This document shows, in pieces, positions 38,296-46,697 of a stretch of DNA of 56,392 nt. The DNA lies in assembly GCA_964632795.1 (NCBI GenBank), contig CAZWEZ010000008.1, forward strand, positions 1 to 56,392. The letters are read 5' to 3'. The stretch's first letter is position 1. The number at the start of each line of letters is the position of its first letter. A model generated the notes under the pieces. That model ran no database searches. It was not told where the DNA came from and worked only from the letters and a program-made list of their open reading frames with translations. The DNA comes from CAZWEZ01 sp964632795. Lineage in GTDB: Bacteria > Pseudomonadota > Alphaproteobacteria > Rhodospirillales > 2-02-FULL-58-16. The translations under genes were made by a program, and so were the position numbers.

Positions 38296-40104
38296 TCACC
38301 CCAGCCCCAGCCGGGCCAGGGTGTCCTTGGTCGGCACGCCCTTGGCGTCCCAGCCGCGCAGCTTGTAGTACTCGGGAAGCATCACCTCGAGGCCGGCCAC
38401 CTTGCCCTTGGCGGTGCCGCTCCTGAGCGCCTCCTTTAGCAGGCGCGGGGGCAGGGTGTCGTCCTTGCCGGTGAAGCCGGCGGCCAGGTTGAACTGGCGT
38501 TCCAGGTTCCAGATCCGCTCGCCGGTCTCGGCCAGGACGTCCTCCGTCCACGTCCCCTCGCAGGCGGCGTCGAGCAGGGTCGCCAACACGTCCAGGCCCC
38601 ACCCCGGGAACTGGCAGACGCCTACCGAATCGGGGATCGCCAGGGCGTCCTGGGAGGTCTTGATGACTTCGGCCTTGCCCTCGGTGTCGATTCGTTCCAG
38701 GTCCACCTCGTAGGGGTCGGCCTTGTTGTGGCAGGCGCCCCGGTTACACGTCGCGTAGGCCAGTCCCATGGCCTGCATGGCGCGGCCGTCGTAGCCGGCA
38801 AACTCCTGGCCCTTGACCGACATCGAAAACTCGGGGCGGCCGTACTTCTCGCACAGGCGCTTGGAGCCCAATCCCAGCTCCTTGCCGAAGCCCTCGCCGC
38901 TTCCGGTCATCTCGACCGCCTTGACCAGGGCTTCGGCCGAGCCGAAGGTAAGCGCGAGGCCGCCGGTCTCCTTCTCGGTGATGGCGCCGGTCTCATAGAG
39001 CTCCATCGCCGCGCCCAGGGTGGCGCCGAACGACATCGGGTCCATCCCCTGTTCGTTGCAGATGTAGTTGGCGTAGGTCGCCGCCTCGATGTCGTCGACG
39101 CCTAACATGGAGGCCAGGGCGTAGGCGGATTCGTACTCCAGGCCGCCCGAGGCGCCGTGGTAGCCGGGCTTGCCGGCGACCGCGAAGTGGCCCGGGTCCA
39201 TCTTCGACACCCGCCCGCAGGCGATGGTGCAGCCGAAGCAGCCCTTGTTGTTGATCAGGTTCGGCCGGCCGTCGGTGAGCCGGTTGGTCCGCATGGTGAT
39301 GGCATTGATCCTGCCGGCGCCCTCGAACTGGACTTCCCGGTTGTTGCGGGTCGGCAGGGAGCCGAACTCCTGCATCACGTCGATCAGCATCATGGTGCCG
39401 TAGGTGGCGAAGTCGTCGGCGTCGATCTGGCCGTTGGCCGCCGCGGCCGCCGCCATGAAGGCCTCGGGGTCGTTGACCGAGACCCCCACCGTGCCCCGGG
39501 CGGCCAGCGCCTTGAGGTTCTTCGAGCCCATCACCGTGCCGACGCCGGAGCGTCCCGCCGCCCGGTCGAGGTCGTTCATGATGCAGGCGAACATGACCCC
39601 GTTCTCGCCGGCCCGGCCGATCGAGGCGACCTTGACCTGGGGATCGCCGAGGCGGGCCTTGATCGCCGGCTCGGTCTCCCACACCGACTTGCCCCACAGC
39701 TCGCCGGCCGGGAGCAGTTCGGCCTTGTCGTCAAGGATCGACAGGATGACCGGCTTCTTGGCCTTGCCCTCCAGGATCACCATGTCCCAGCCGGCGAACT
39801 TGAGCTCGGCGCCGAAGTGGCCGCCCGAGTTGGAACACGCGATGGCCCCGGTCAGCGCCCCCTTGGTGATCACCGAATAGCGCCCGGCCGTCGAGGCCAT
39901 GGTCCCGGTCAGCGGGCCGGTGGCGAAGATCAGCTTGTTGTCCGGCGACAGGGGATCGACCTTGGGGTCGATCTCCTCCATCAGGTATTTGGTGGCTAGG
40001 CCGCGCTGGCCCAGGTATTTGGCCGCCCACTCCATGTTGAGGGGCTCGTCGGCGCAGGTTCCCGCCGTCAAATCGACCCGCAATACCTTTCCCTGCCATC
40101 CCAT
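38296..40104 (-). CDS. Aldehyde ferredoxin oxidoreductase family protein
   Basis: 602-residue tungsten (or molybdenum) bis-pterin enzyme that oxidises aldehydes to acids with a low-potential electron acceptor. The N-terminal domain starts GWQGKVLRVDLTAG. The 4Fe-4S cysteines are C289, C292, C296 (GCFGCTIACG) and C497 (SVGVCQFPG), the standard AOR arrangement. GGAGGAG stands 8 bases before ATG, so the start at 40104 is firm. No ferredoxin or cofactor gene is adjacent. It is divergent from a FMN/Fe-S flavoprotein. In this neighbourhood it might remove formaldehyde or amino-aldehydes formed by demethylation and transamination, which is inference. Confidence 0.93.
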   Translation of the reverse strand: MGWQGKVLRVDLTAGTCADEPLNMEWAAKYLGQRGLATKYLMEEIDPKVDPLSPDNKLIFATGPLTGTMASTAGRYSVITKGALTGAIACSNSGGHFGAELKFAGWDMVILEGKAKKPVILSILDDKAELLPAGELWGKSVWETEPAIKARLGDPQVKVASIGRAGENGVMFACIMNDLDRAAGRSGVGTVMGSKNLKALAARGTVGVSVNDPEAFMAAAAAANGQIDADDFATYGTMMLIDVMQEFGSLPTRNNREVQFEGAGRINAITMRTNRLTDGRPNLINNKGCFGCTIACGRVSKMDPGHFAVAGKPGYHGASGGLEYESAYALASMLGVDDIEAATYANYICNEQGMDPMSFGATLGAAMELYETGAITEKETGGLALTFGSAEALVKAVEMTGSGEGFGKELGLGSKRLCEKYGRPEFSMSVKGQEFAGYDGRAMQAMGLAYATCNRGACHNKADPYEVDLERIDTEGKAEVIKTSQDALAIPDSVGVCQFPGWGLDVLATLLDAACEGTWTEDVLAETGERIWNLERQFNLAAGFTGKDDTLPPRLLKEALRSGTAKGKVAGLEVMLPEYYKLRGWDAKGVPTKDTLARLGLG

Positions 40105-40199
40105 GATCGATCTCCTCCAAGCTATCGTTATTGTATCCAGGCATTCAATATGCCGCCGACTATCTGTACCATAAGCCAACCCCAATTCCGGAGTACAGA

Positions 40200-42155
40200 A
40201 TGCATTTCCCCCATTTGTTTTCGCCGCTCGGGATTCGCGGCCAGACCCTCAAGAACCGGATCTTCTCCACCGGCCACCAAGCCTTCCTGGCCCGGGACGG
40301 CAAGGCCGGCGACGACCTGGTCGCATACCACGAGGCCCGGGCCGCCGGCGGGGCGGGGTTGATCATCACCGAGTCGGCGACCATCGACGGCTCGGAGCTC
40401 AAGCACCCGGACCTGCTCGACGCCAGCACCGAGGACTGTATTCCCGGCTACCGAAACATCGCCCAGGCCGCGCACCGCCACGGCTGCCTGGTGTTCGGCC
40501 AGATTTGCCACGCCGGGCGGATCGGCCACCACATCTCGGGCGGCCTGCGGGCAGTGAGCCATTCGGCCTCGGCGGTTCCCGACAACCGCTTCCATTCCAT
40601 GCCCCGGGCGATGTCCGTCGATTTCATAGAGAAGACCGTCGAGGCCTACGGCAAGGCCGCCGCCCGGCTGGCCGAAGCGGGCCTCGACGGGATCGAGGTT
40701 TCGGTCGGCTTCGGCATGCTGCCGGCCCAGTTCCTGAACCCCCGCGTCAACCTGCGCCAGGACGGCTACGGCGGCTCGGCGGAAAACCGTTTGCGGTTCC
40801 TGCTCGAGACCCTGGCCGCCGTGCGCCGGGGGGTCGGCGAGGAGGGGATCGTCGGCATCCGCATCTCCGCCGAGGAGGTGGAGAGCGACGGCCTGGACGC
40901 CGAGACGACGTTGGCCGCCTGTCGCCAGCTGGACCGCCGCGGGGCGGTCGATTTCATCAACACCACGCTGGGCACCATGGCCGGGTTGGGCGGTTCGATC
41001 CATGTCGTGCCGTCGATGGCCTTCGAGCCGGCCTACGTGGCGCCCAAGGCGGCGGCCATCAAGGCGGCGGTCTCGGCGGCGGTGTTCGTCGCCGGGCGGA
41101 TCAACCAGCCCCACATCGCCGAGCGGGTGCTGGCCGAGGGCCAGGCCGACATGTGCGGCATGACCCGGGCCATGATCTGCGACCCGGAGATGCCCGACAA
41201 GGCGCGCCACGGACGGCTCGACGACATCCGCGCCTGCGTCGGCTGCAACCAGGCCTGCATCGGCCATTACCACATGTCGTGCGCCATTTCCTGCATACAG
41301 AACCCGGTCAGCGGCCGCGAGCTGCGGCTGGGGACCATCGCCCCGGCCCCCCGGGCGCGCAAGGTGGTGGTGGCGGGAGGCGGCCCCGGGGGCATGAAGG
41401 CGGCGGTGACGGCGGCCCGGCGGGGCCACGAGGTGATCCTGTGCGAGGCCTCCGGACAGTTGGGCGGCCAGGTCCGGCTGGCCCAACTGCTGCCCGGCAG
41501 GGCCGAGTTCGGCGGCGTCCTCACCAACCTCGAGCGGGAGCTGGAACAGGCCGGGGTCGAGGTCCGCAGGAACACCCCGGTCGATCGCGCCCTGGTCGCC
41601 AGGGAGGCCCCCGAGGCGGTGATCGCCGCCACCGGCGCGGTGCCCTACCGTCCGCCCATCGAGGGCGCCGAGGAGGCCCACCTGGTCGATGCCTGGCAGG
41701 TCCTGCGGGGCGAGGCCAACGTCGGCGCGCGGGTGCTGATCGCCGATTGGCGGTGCGACTGGATCGGTATCGGGATCGCCGAGAAGCTGACCCGCGAAGG
41801 GTGCCACGTGCGGCTCGCCGTCAACGGCACCCACGCCGGCCAGAACCTGCAGATGTACCTGCGCGACAGATGGCTCGGCGATCTCAGCCGGCTCGGCGTC
41901 GAGGTCATCCCCTACGCCAGGTTGTTCGGGGCCGACGCCGAGACCGCCTACCTGATCCATTCGGTGACCCAGGAGCCCATCGTCTGCGAGGACGTGGACA
42001 CGGTTGTCCTGGCGCTCGGCCACCGCTCGGTGACGACGCTCGAGGATGAGCTGTCGGGCACCGGGATCGAGCTTCACATGGCCGGCGATTGCCTGAGTCC
42101 GCGCACCGCCGAGGAGGCGATCTACGAAGGGATGATGGCGGGGATCGCCGTATGA
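40200..42155 (+). CDS. FMN/4Fe-4S/FAD flavoprotein, N-methylproline demethylase-like
   Basis: 651 residues in the 2,4-dienoyl-CoA reductase / trimethylamine dehydrogenase superfamily. An FMN TIM barrel (1-340) starts FPHLFSPLGIRGQTLKNRI and has the substrate histidine region GQICHAGRIGHH. The 4Fe-4S cluster site is CVGCNQAC and two later cysteines, then an FAD/NAD domain begins VVVAGGGPGGMKAAV. There is no cysteine for covalent FMN (STGHQ replaces VPHC). By memory it is closest to StcD-type N-methylproline demethylases. ATG at 40200 is preferred over a TTG 23 codons upstream. It overlaps the MttB gene downstream by ATGA. Confidence 0.85.
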   Translation: MHFPHLFSPLGIRGQTLKNRIFSTGHQAFLARDGKAGDDLVAYHEARAAGGAGLIITESATIDGSELKHPDLLDASTEDCIPGYRNIAQAAHRHGCLVFGQICHAGRIGHHISGGLRAVSHSASAVPDNRFHSMPRAMSVDFIEKTVEAYGKAAARLAEAGLDGIEVSVGFGMLPAQFLNPRVNLRQDGYGGSAENRLRFLLETLAAVRRGVGEEGIVGIRISAEEVESDGLDAETTLAACRQLDRRGAVDFINTTLGTMAGLGGSIHVVPSMAFEPAYVAPKAAAIKAAVSAAVFVAGRINQPHIAERVLAEGQADMCGMTRAMICDPEMPDKARHGRLDDIRACVGCNQACIGHYHMSCAISCIQNPVSGRELRLGTIAPAPRARKVVVAGGGPGGMKAAVTAARRGHEVILCEASGQLGGQVRLAQLLPGRAEFGGVLTNLERELEQAGVEVRRNTPVDRALVAREAPEAVIAATGAVPYRPPIEGAEEAHLVDAWQVLRGEANVGARVLIADWRCDWIGIGIAEKLTREGCHVRLAVNGTHAGQNLQMYLRDRWLGDLSRLGVEVIPYARLFGADAETAYLIHSVTQEPIVCEDVDTVVLALGHRSVTTLEDELSGTGIELHMAGDCLSPRTAEEAIYEGMMAGIAV

Positions 42156-43675
42156 GACCGAGGAAACGCGGCACCCGGCGCCCGGCGCCCTCCCCTCCCC
42201 GGTCGGGGTTCCCGGGGGGACGGTTCAAGCCCCTCGCCGAGGCCGACCTCGGGCGGATCCACGAAGCGGCCCTCCATGTGCTGGAGACCGTCGGCATGGG
42301 CCTCCTCGGCGAACCGACCGACGGCCTGCGACGGCTCCTGGACAGAGGCGGGCGGATCGACCGCCATCGCCGGATCGTCCTCCCCCGGGGGCTGGTCGAG
42401 GACGCCATCGGGCGGGCCTGCAAATCATGGACGCTGCACGCCCTTGACGAGGCCAACAGCCTGGAGATCTCGGCGCACGGCGTCCATTACGGGACGGCGG
42501 GCGGGGCCATCGAGATCCTCGACCTCCACACCGGCACATACCGCGAAACGACCCTGGCCGACCTCTACGACGCGGCGCGGCTGATCGACACCCTGCCCAA
42601 CATCCGCTGGTGCTACCGGCCGCTGATCGCCCGCGACATGAAGACGGCCGAGGAGCTGGACATCAACACCGCCTACGCCCTGATCTCGGGCACCACCAAG
42701 CCGTGGGGGATCACGCTTGATTCGGCGGCCAACGTGGCCCGGGTGGTGGCCATGTTCGACATGGTGCTGGGCGGCGAAGGCCGGTTCAAGGCCGCCCCCT
42801 GCTGCCACATGGTACAGGGATCGGGGGTGTCGCCGCTGCGCTTCGCCGAGGACCGCTGCCGTATCAAGGAGGAGGCGATCCGCCAGGGGATGCCGCTGAT
42901 GGTCGCCTCGGCGCCCCAGGCCGGGGCGACGGCGCCCGCGGCGTTGGCCGGGACCCTGGTCCAGGCGGTGGCCGAGGTCCTGGCCGGCCTGGTCCACGTC
43001 GATGCCCTGGCCCCGGGCCACCCGCTGTGCTTGGCCCCGTGGCCGTTCGTCGCCGACCTGCGCACGGGGAGCTTCAGCGGCGGCGGCGCCGAGCAGGCGC
43101 TGCTGATGGCCGGGGCCGCGCAGATGGGCGGCTTCTACGGACTTCCGTGCAGCATCGCCGCGGCGATGACCGATTCCAAGGTCCCCGACGCCCAGTCCGG
43201 CTCCGAGAAGGCCTACAGCAGCGCCCTGGCCGGGCTCGCCGGGGGCAACATGATCCACGAATCGGCGGGCATGCAGGCCAGCCTGCTGGGCTGCGCCTTG
43301 GAGAGCTTCGTCATCGACGACGACATGCTGGGCAACGTCATGCGCCTGGTCCGGGGCATCGAGGTCGACGACGAGACGCTGTCGCTGGACGCCATCGCCG
43401 AGGTCAACGTCGGCGGCCCCGGCCACTACCTGGGGCATGGCCAGACGCGGGCCCTGATGCGCTCCGAATACCACTACCCGCCGCTGAGCGACCGTTCCTC
43501 GCCCGGCGAATGGGCCGAAAAGGGATCGTCCGACATCGCCGCCCGGGCCAGGAAGGTCGTCGCCGATACGCTCAGCACCCACTACCCCGACCACATCGAT
43601 CCGGGGCTCGACGCCCGCATCCGCGAACGCTTCGACATCAAGCTGCCGCGCCAGATCATGTCCCCCGAAGATTAA
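42152..43675 (+). CDS. MttB-family methyltransferase, non-pyrrolysine (copy 1)
   Basis: 507 residues, COG5598 trimethylamine methyltransferase family. Members with pyrrolysine demethylate trimethylamine. Members without it, such as MtgB, demethylate glycine betaine and other quaternary amines onto a corrinoid protein. There is no in-frame TAG here, so this is the non-Pyl type. Typical blocks are IHEAALHVLETVGMG near residue 30, KPWGITLDS, CCHMVQGSGVSPLRF and APWPFVADLRTGSFSGGG. The N-terminal 25 residues are proline/arginine-rich. It is coupled to the preceding flavoprotein. No corrinoid protein gene is in the window. The last codons (GAA GAT TAA) are part of a long palindrome. Confidence 0.88.
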   Translation: MRPRKRGTRRPAPSPPRSGFPGGRFKPLAEADLGRIHEAALHVLETVGMGLLGEPTDGLRRLLDRGGRIDRHRRIVLPRGLVEDAIGRACKSWTLHALDEANSLEISAHGVHYGTAGGAIEILDLHTGTYRETTLADLYDAARLIDTLPNIRWCYRPLIARDMKTAEELDINTAYALISGTTKPWGITLDSAANVARVVAMFDMVLGGEGRFKAAPCCHMVQGSGVSPLRFAEDRCRIKEEAIRQGMPLMVASAPQAGATAPAALAGTLVQAVAEVLAGLVHVDALAPGHPLCLAPWPFVADLRTGSFSGGGAEQALLMAGAAQMGGFYGLPCSIAAAMTDSKVPDAQSGSEKAYSSALAGLAGGNMIHESAGMQASLLGCALESFVIDDDMLGNVMRLVRGIEVDDETLSLDAIAEVNVGGPGHYLGHGQTRALMRSEYHYPPLSDRSSPGEWAEKGSSDIAARARKVVADTLSTHYPDHIDPGLDARIRERFDIKLPRQIMSPED

Positions 43676-43810
43676 TTGGTGACTGTATATAGTTTTTTGA
43701 TTAAATGGTGACTGTATATAGTTTTTTGGCGGCGGGTTAACCGCCGCCAAAAAACTATATACAGTCACCATTTAATCAAAAAACTATATACAGTCACCAA
43801 TTAATCTTCG
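43666..43810. repeat. Perfect 145-bp palindrome built of RAYT repeats
   Basis: Arms 43666-43735 and 43741-43810 are exact reverse complements of 70 bases with a 5-base centre. Each arm holds two copies of TGGTGACTGTATATAGTTTT, then GGCGGCGG. The outermost bases CGAAGATTAA are the last codons of the MttB gene on one side and of the convergent flavoprotein gene on the other, so both proteins end in Glu-Asp encoded by the repeat. It could act as a bidirectional terminator. Confidence 0.95.
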
Positions 43811-45852
43811 GCGAGGCGGATCAGCTCGCGGCGGAACGGCACGCCGTCGGCGGGCGGCTGGTCCAGTTCGCGGGCGTAGCGGTGGCCGCCGTAGACCGCC
43901 GCGGCGATGGTGCCCGGAGCCAGGCAATCGCCGATCCGGGTCAGCGAGGCGATGCCGGCCTGGTTTGCGACCAGTTGGTGATAGAGGCCGTCCTCGGCCA
44001 GCCGCGCCGTCACCATGACCACGGATGCCGAGCGGCGCGTCTCCCGGCGGTCGGTGTAGACGCAGGCCAACTCCACCTCGCCATCGCCGACGGCGACCAG
44101 GTTGCGGTTGGCGACGATCTCGATGCCCAGTTCCAGCAGCCGGGTCTGGATACGGCCCAGCTCCATGGTGTTGAAGGTCCATTCCGAGGCGCTGGCGGCG
44201 GGCGTCACCAGGGCCACCTCGAGCCCGTCCCGGCGCAGCTTCTCGGCGACGATCCCGCCCATGTAATAATGGTCGTCGTCGAACACCACCACCGGGCCTT
44301 TCAGTTCCGCCCCGGCGATGACGTCGTCGGGGGTGAAGACATTGGCCTTGTCCCAACCCGGGATCGGATCGCGATGGGTCCGCCCCATGCCGCTGGAATC
44401 CCACCTGCAGCCGGTGGCCAGGACCACGTGGGCGGCGCCGAACTCGCGCACCTGGTCGGCGGTCATCCGGCTGTCCAGGTAGGTCTCGACGTTGGTCATC
44501 TTGGCGATCGTGACCTGGCGGTAGTCGCGTACCCGGATCCATTCCGACAGTCCGGGAAGACGGCTCTCCTCGGCGACCCGTCCGCCGACCTCGGTCCGCG
44601 CCTCGGCCAGGGCCACCGTGTAGCCCCGCTGGCCCAGCGCCCGGGTGCATTCCAGCCCGGCCGGCCCGGCGCCGACCACCAGCACCGAATCGTCGCTCTT
44701 CTTTTCCGGGATGTATTCGGGATGCCAGCCCTTGCGCCATTCCTCGGCCATGGTCGGGTTCTGGGTGCAGCGCAGCGGGGTGGCCAGGTAGTCGCCGGTG
44801 ACGCATATGTTGCAGCCGATGCATTCGCGGATCTCGTCGATCCGCCCCTCCTCGATCTTTTTGGGCAGGAAGGGATCGGCGATCGAGGGGCGCGCCGCGC
44901 CGATCAAATCCACATGGCCGCGCTCGACCAGCGACACCATGGCGTCGGGCGAGGTGTAGCGGCCGACCGCCACCACCGGCTTGCCGGTCACCTTCTTGAC
45001 AAACGCGGTGTAGGGTTCCTGGTTGCCCTGCTCGAAGAACCGCGAGGTGGTCGAATCGTTGATCCAGTCGCTGACGTTGACGTCCCACAGGTCGGGCAGG
45101 TCGGCCAGCATCTCGACCACGTCGCGGCCCTCGTTCTGGCACGAGATGCCTTCGCTGCCCAGCAGCTCGTCGACCGCGAAGCGGGTCGCCACGGCGCAGG
45201 TGTCGCCGACCGCCTCCTTGGTCTCTTGAAGGATCTCGCGGTACAGCCGGACCCGGTTCTCGAGGCTGCCGCCATACTCGTCTGTCCGCTTGTTGTGACG
45301 GCGCGACAGGAAGTGCATCTGAAGCGTCAGGTCGTGGGCGCAGTAGACGTAGATGATGTCGAAGCCGGCCCGCCTGGCCCTGAGAACCGCATCGCGGTGG
45401 AGGCGGCGGAACTCCCGGATGTCGGCCTTGTCCATGGCCCGCGCCTGTATCGGGTGGTATTCGTCCACCGGCCGGGCCGAGGGCGCCATGGGAATTTCCC
45501 GGCTGTACAGGTTGGCCGCCCCGAAGCCGTTGTAGGCCGGCTGGAACCCGGCCAGGGAGCCGTGCTTGTGGATCTCGTCGCACATCCGGGCCAGGGTCGG
45601 GATGTCGGAATCGTCCCATAACCGGCCCTCGATGAAGGGGCTGTGTTCGGCGGTGTGGTGGATCTCCACCTCCTCGGTGCAGACCACCGACCAGCCGCCC
45701 TCGGCCTTGATGCCGCGCATCCGCGCCATCGACGAGGGGTAGGCGTGGCCCATGCCGTTGCAGTGGGGCACCTGGTAGAAGCGGTTGCGCGTCGTCAGCG
45801 GACCGATCCTGACCGGCTCCAACAGGATGTCGTAGCGCGGATCGCGGGTCAT
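43801..45852 (-). CDS. Trimethylamine/dimethylamine dehydrogenase-family flavoprotein (copy 1)
   Basis: 683 residues, same domain order as Methylophilus trimethylamine dehydrogenase: FMN barrel, 4Fe-4S site, ADP-binding domain. C31 in FYQVPHC aligns with the cysteine that binds FMN covalently. The cluster cysteines are in ECIGCNIC and RCTQNP. The position of TMADH Tyr60, part of the aromatic cage for the amine, is Glu61 here, so the substrate may be a secondary or otherwise different amine. Expected reaction: oxidative N-demethylation releasing formaldehyde, electrons to ETF. It follows the BetI-like regulator by six bases. Its C-terminal codons lie in the palindrome. Confidence 0.88.
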   Translation of the reverse strand: MTRDPRYDILLEPVRIGPLTTRNRFYQVPHCNGMGHAYPSSMARMRGIKAEGGWSVVCTEEVEIHHTAEHSPFIEGRLWDDSDIPTLARMCDEIHKHGSLAGFQPAYNGFGAANLYSREIPMAPSARPVDEYHPIQARAMDKADIREFRRLHRDAVLRARRAGFDIIYVYCAHDLTLQMHFLSRRHNKRTDEYGGSLENRVRLYREILQETKEAVGDTCAVATRFAVDELLGSEGISCQNEGRDVVEMLADLPDLWDVNVSDWINDSTTSRFFEQGNQEPYTAFVKKVTGKPVVAVGRYTSPDAMVSLVERGHVDLIGAARPSIADPFLPKKIEEGRIDEIRECIGCNICVTGDYLATPLRCTQNPTMAEEWRKGWHPEYIPEKKSDDSVLVVGAGPAGLECTRALGQRGYTVALAEARTEVGGRVAEESRLPGLSEWIRVRDYRQVTIAKMTNVETYLDSRMTADQVREFGAAHVVLATGCRWDSSGMGRTHRDPIPGWDKANVFTPDDVIAGAELKGPVVVFDDDHYYMGGIVAEKLRRDGLEVALVTPAASASEWTFNTMELGRIQTRLLELGIEIVANRNLVAVGDGEVELACVYTDRRETRRSASVVMVTARLAEDGLYHQLVANQAGIASLTRIGDCLAPGTIAAAVYGGHRYARELDQPPADGVPFRRELIRLAED

Positions 45853-45858
45853 CTCGGG

Positions 45859-46518
45859 TCAGCCCTCGTCTGGCATGCCGGGGATTGGGAAATGGCGGGG
45901 GAACACGGCGCCGAGGAAGGCGAAACAGATCCGCTTGCCCTCGCCCAGCGTATAGCTCTTGGGATAAAGCAGCATCGACAGCCAGATGCCGTCGATCTGG
46001 GCTTCCAGCCCCTTGGCGATCAGCGGCGGCTCGGCATGGTCGTAGCCCCCTTCCTCCTTGATCGCCCGGCACAGCCGTTCGAATTCGTCCACGCGTTCCT
46101 GGTCGATCTTGGCGCACATCTCGAGGTAGACGGGGCGCGACCGGGTCTCGCCCCAGAAGGCGAACCACACCGCCAGGTTCTTGACGTTGCAGATGGCCGG
46201 TTCGAAATCGGTGTTCACCATCGCCGTCAGCTGCTCGACCGGCGTCGGCCCGGCCTTCTCGAGGGCGGCGCACCAGTTGTCGTGGTGTCCCTCGGCCAGG
46301 AAGCGGAAGGTCTCGACGAACAGCACCTCCTTGCTCTTGAAATGGAAGTTGACGATGCCGTGGGACAGCTTGGCGCCCTTGGTGACATGGGCCAGGGTGG
46401 TGGCGGTGAAACCGCGCTTGGCGATCGACTCGATGGTGGCTTCGATGAGTTGGCGGCGGCGCGCCTCCCTGGTCGCGGTCCGTCCCCTGGTGGGAGAATT
46501 CCCGGCTTTGCGCTTCAT
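45859..46518 (-). CDS. TetR-family regulator, BetI-like
   Basis: 219-residue repressor. The TetR helix-turn-helix is in residues 15-65 (RRRQLIEATIESIAKRGF, TTLAHVTKGAKLSHGIVNFHF), very close to BetI, the choline-responsive repressor. The rest is the helical ligand domain, with WFAFWGETRSRPVYLEMC matching BetI-type proteins. ATG at 46518 (MKRKAG) is favoured by GAGGGGG just upstream; an ATG six codons earlier lacks a good site. It probably controls the flavoprotein gene behind it and the divergent aminotransferase. An amine such as a betaine is a plausible effector. Confidence 0.9.
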   Translation of the reverse strand: MKRKAGNSPTRGRTATREARRRQLIEATIESIAKRGFTATTLAHVTKGAKLSHGIVNFHFKSKEVLFVETFRFLAEGHHDNWCAALEKAGPTPVEQLTAMVNTDFEPAICNVKNLAVWFAFWGETRSRPVYLEMCAKIDQERVDEFERLCRAIKEEGGYDHAEPPLIAKGLEAQIDGIWLSMLLYPKSYTLGEGKRICFAFLGAVFPRHFPIPGMPDEG

Positions 46519-46567
46519 CGTCCCCCTCATATCCATGGAGAACCAACTATTTTTTTTCTCATGGGAT

Positions 46568-46589
46568 ATGTAAGTACATGATAATCATG
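46568..46589. promoter_or_regulatory. Candidate operator for the BetI-like regulator
   Basis: Two overlapping dyads, ATGTA-AG-TACAT (46568-46579) and CATGAT-A-ATCATG (46577-46589), lie in the AT-rich gap between the divergent regulator and aminotransferase genes. TetR-family repressors usually bind such dyads in the gap next to their own gene. No experimental motif is available to compare. Confidence 0.45.
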
Positions 46590-46697
46590 GAATAATCAAC
46601 GTATTTTGACTGTACGGACATTTAAAAAAAATCGTCTGCCTGAGGCCGGCCGCCTATGCTATGAAACACCTTGAGTCAGATCAAGGAGCCCGATGAC

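Noticed and set aside
42152..43675. A pyrrolysine-containing MttB
   Set aside because: The frame has no internal TAG and no pylT/pylS genes were seen, so it is the non-pyrrolysine type.
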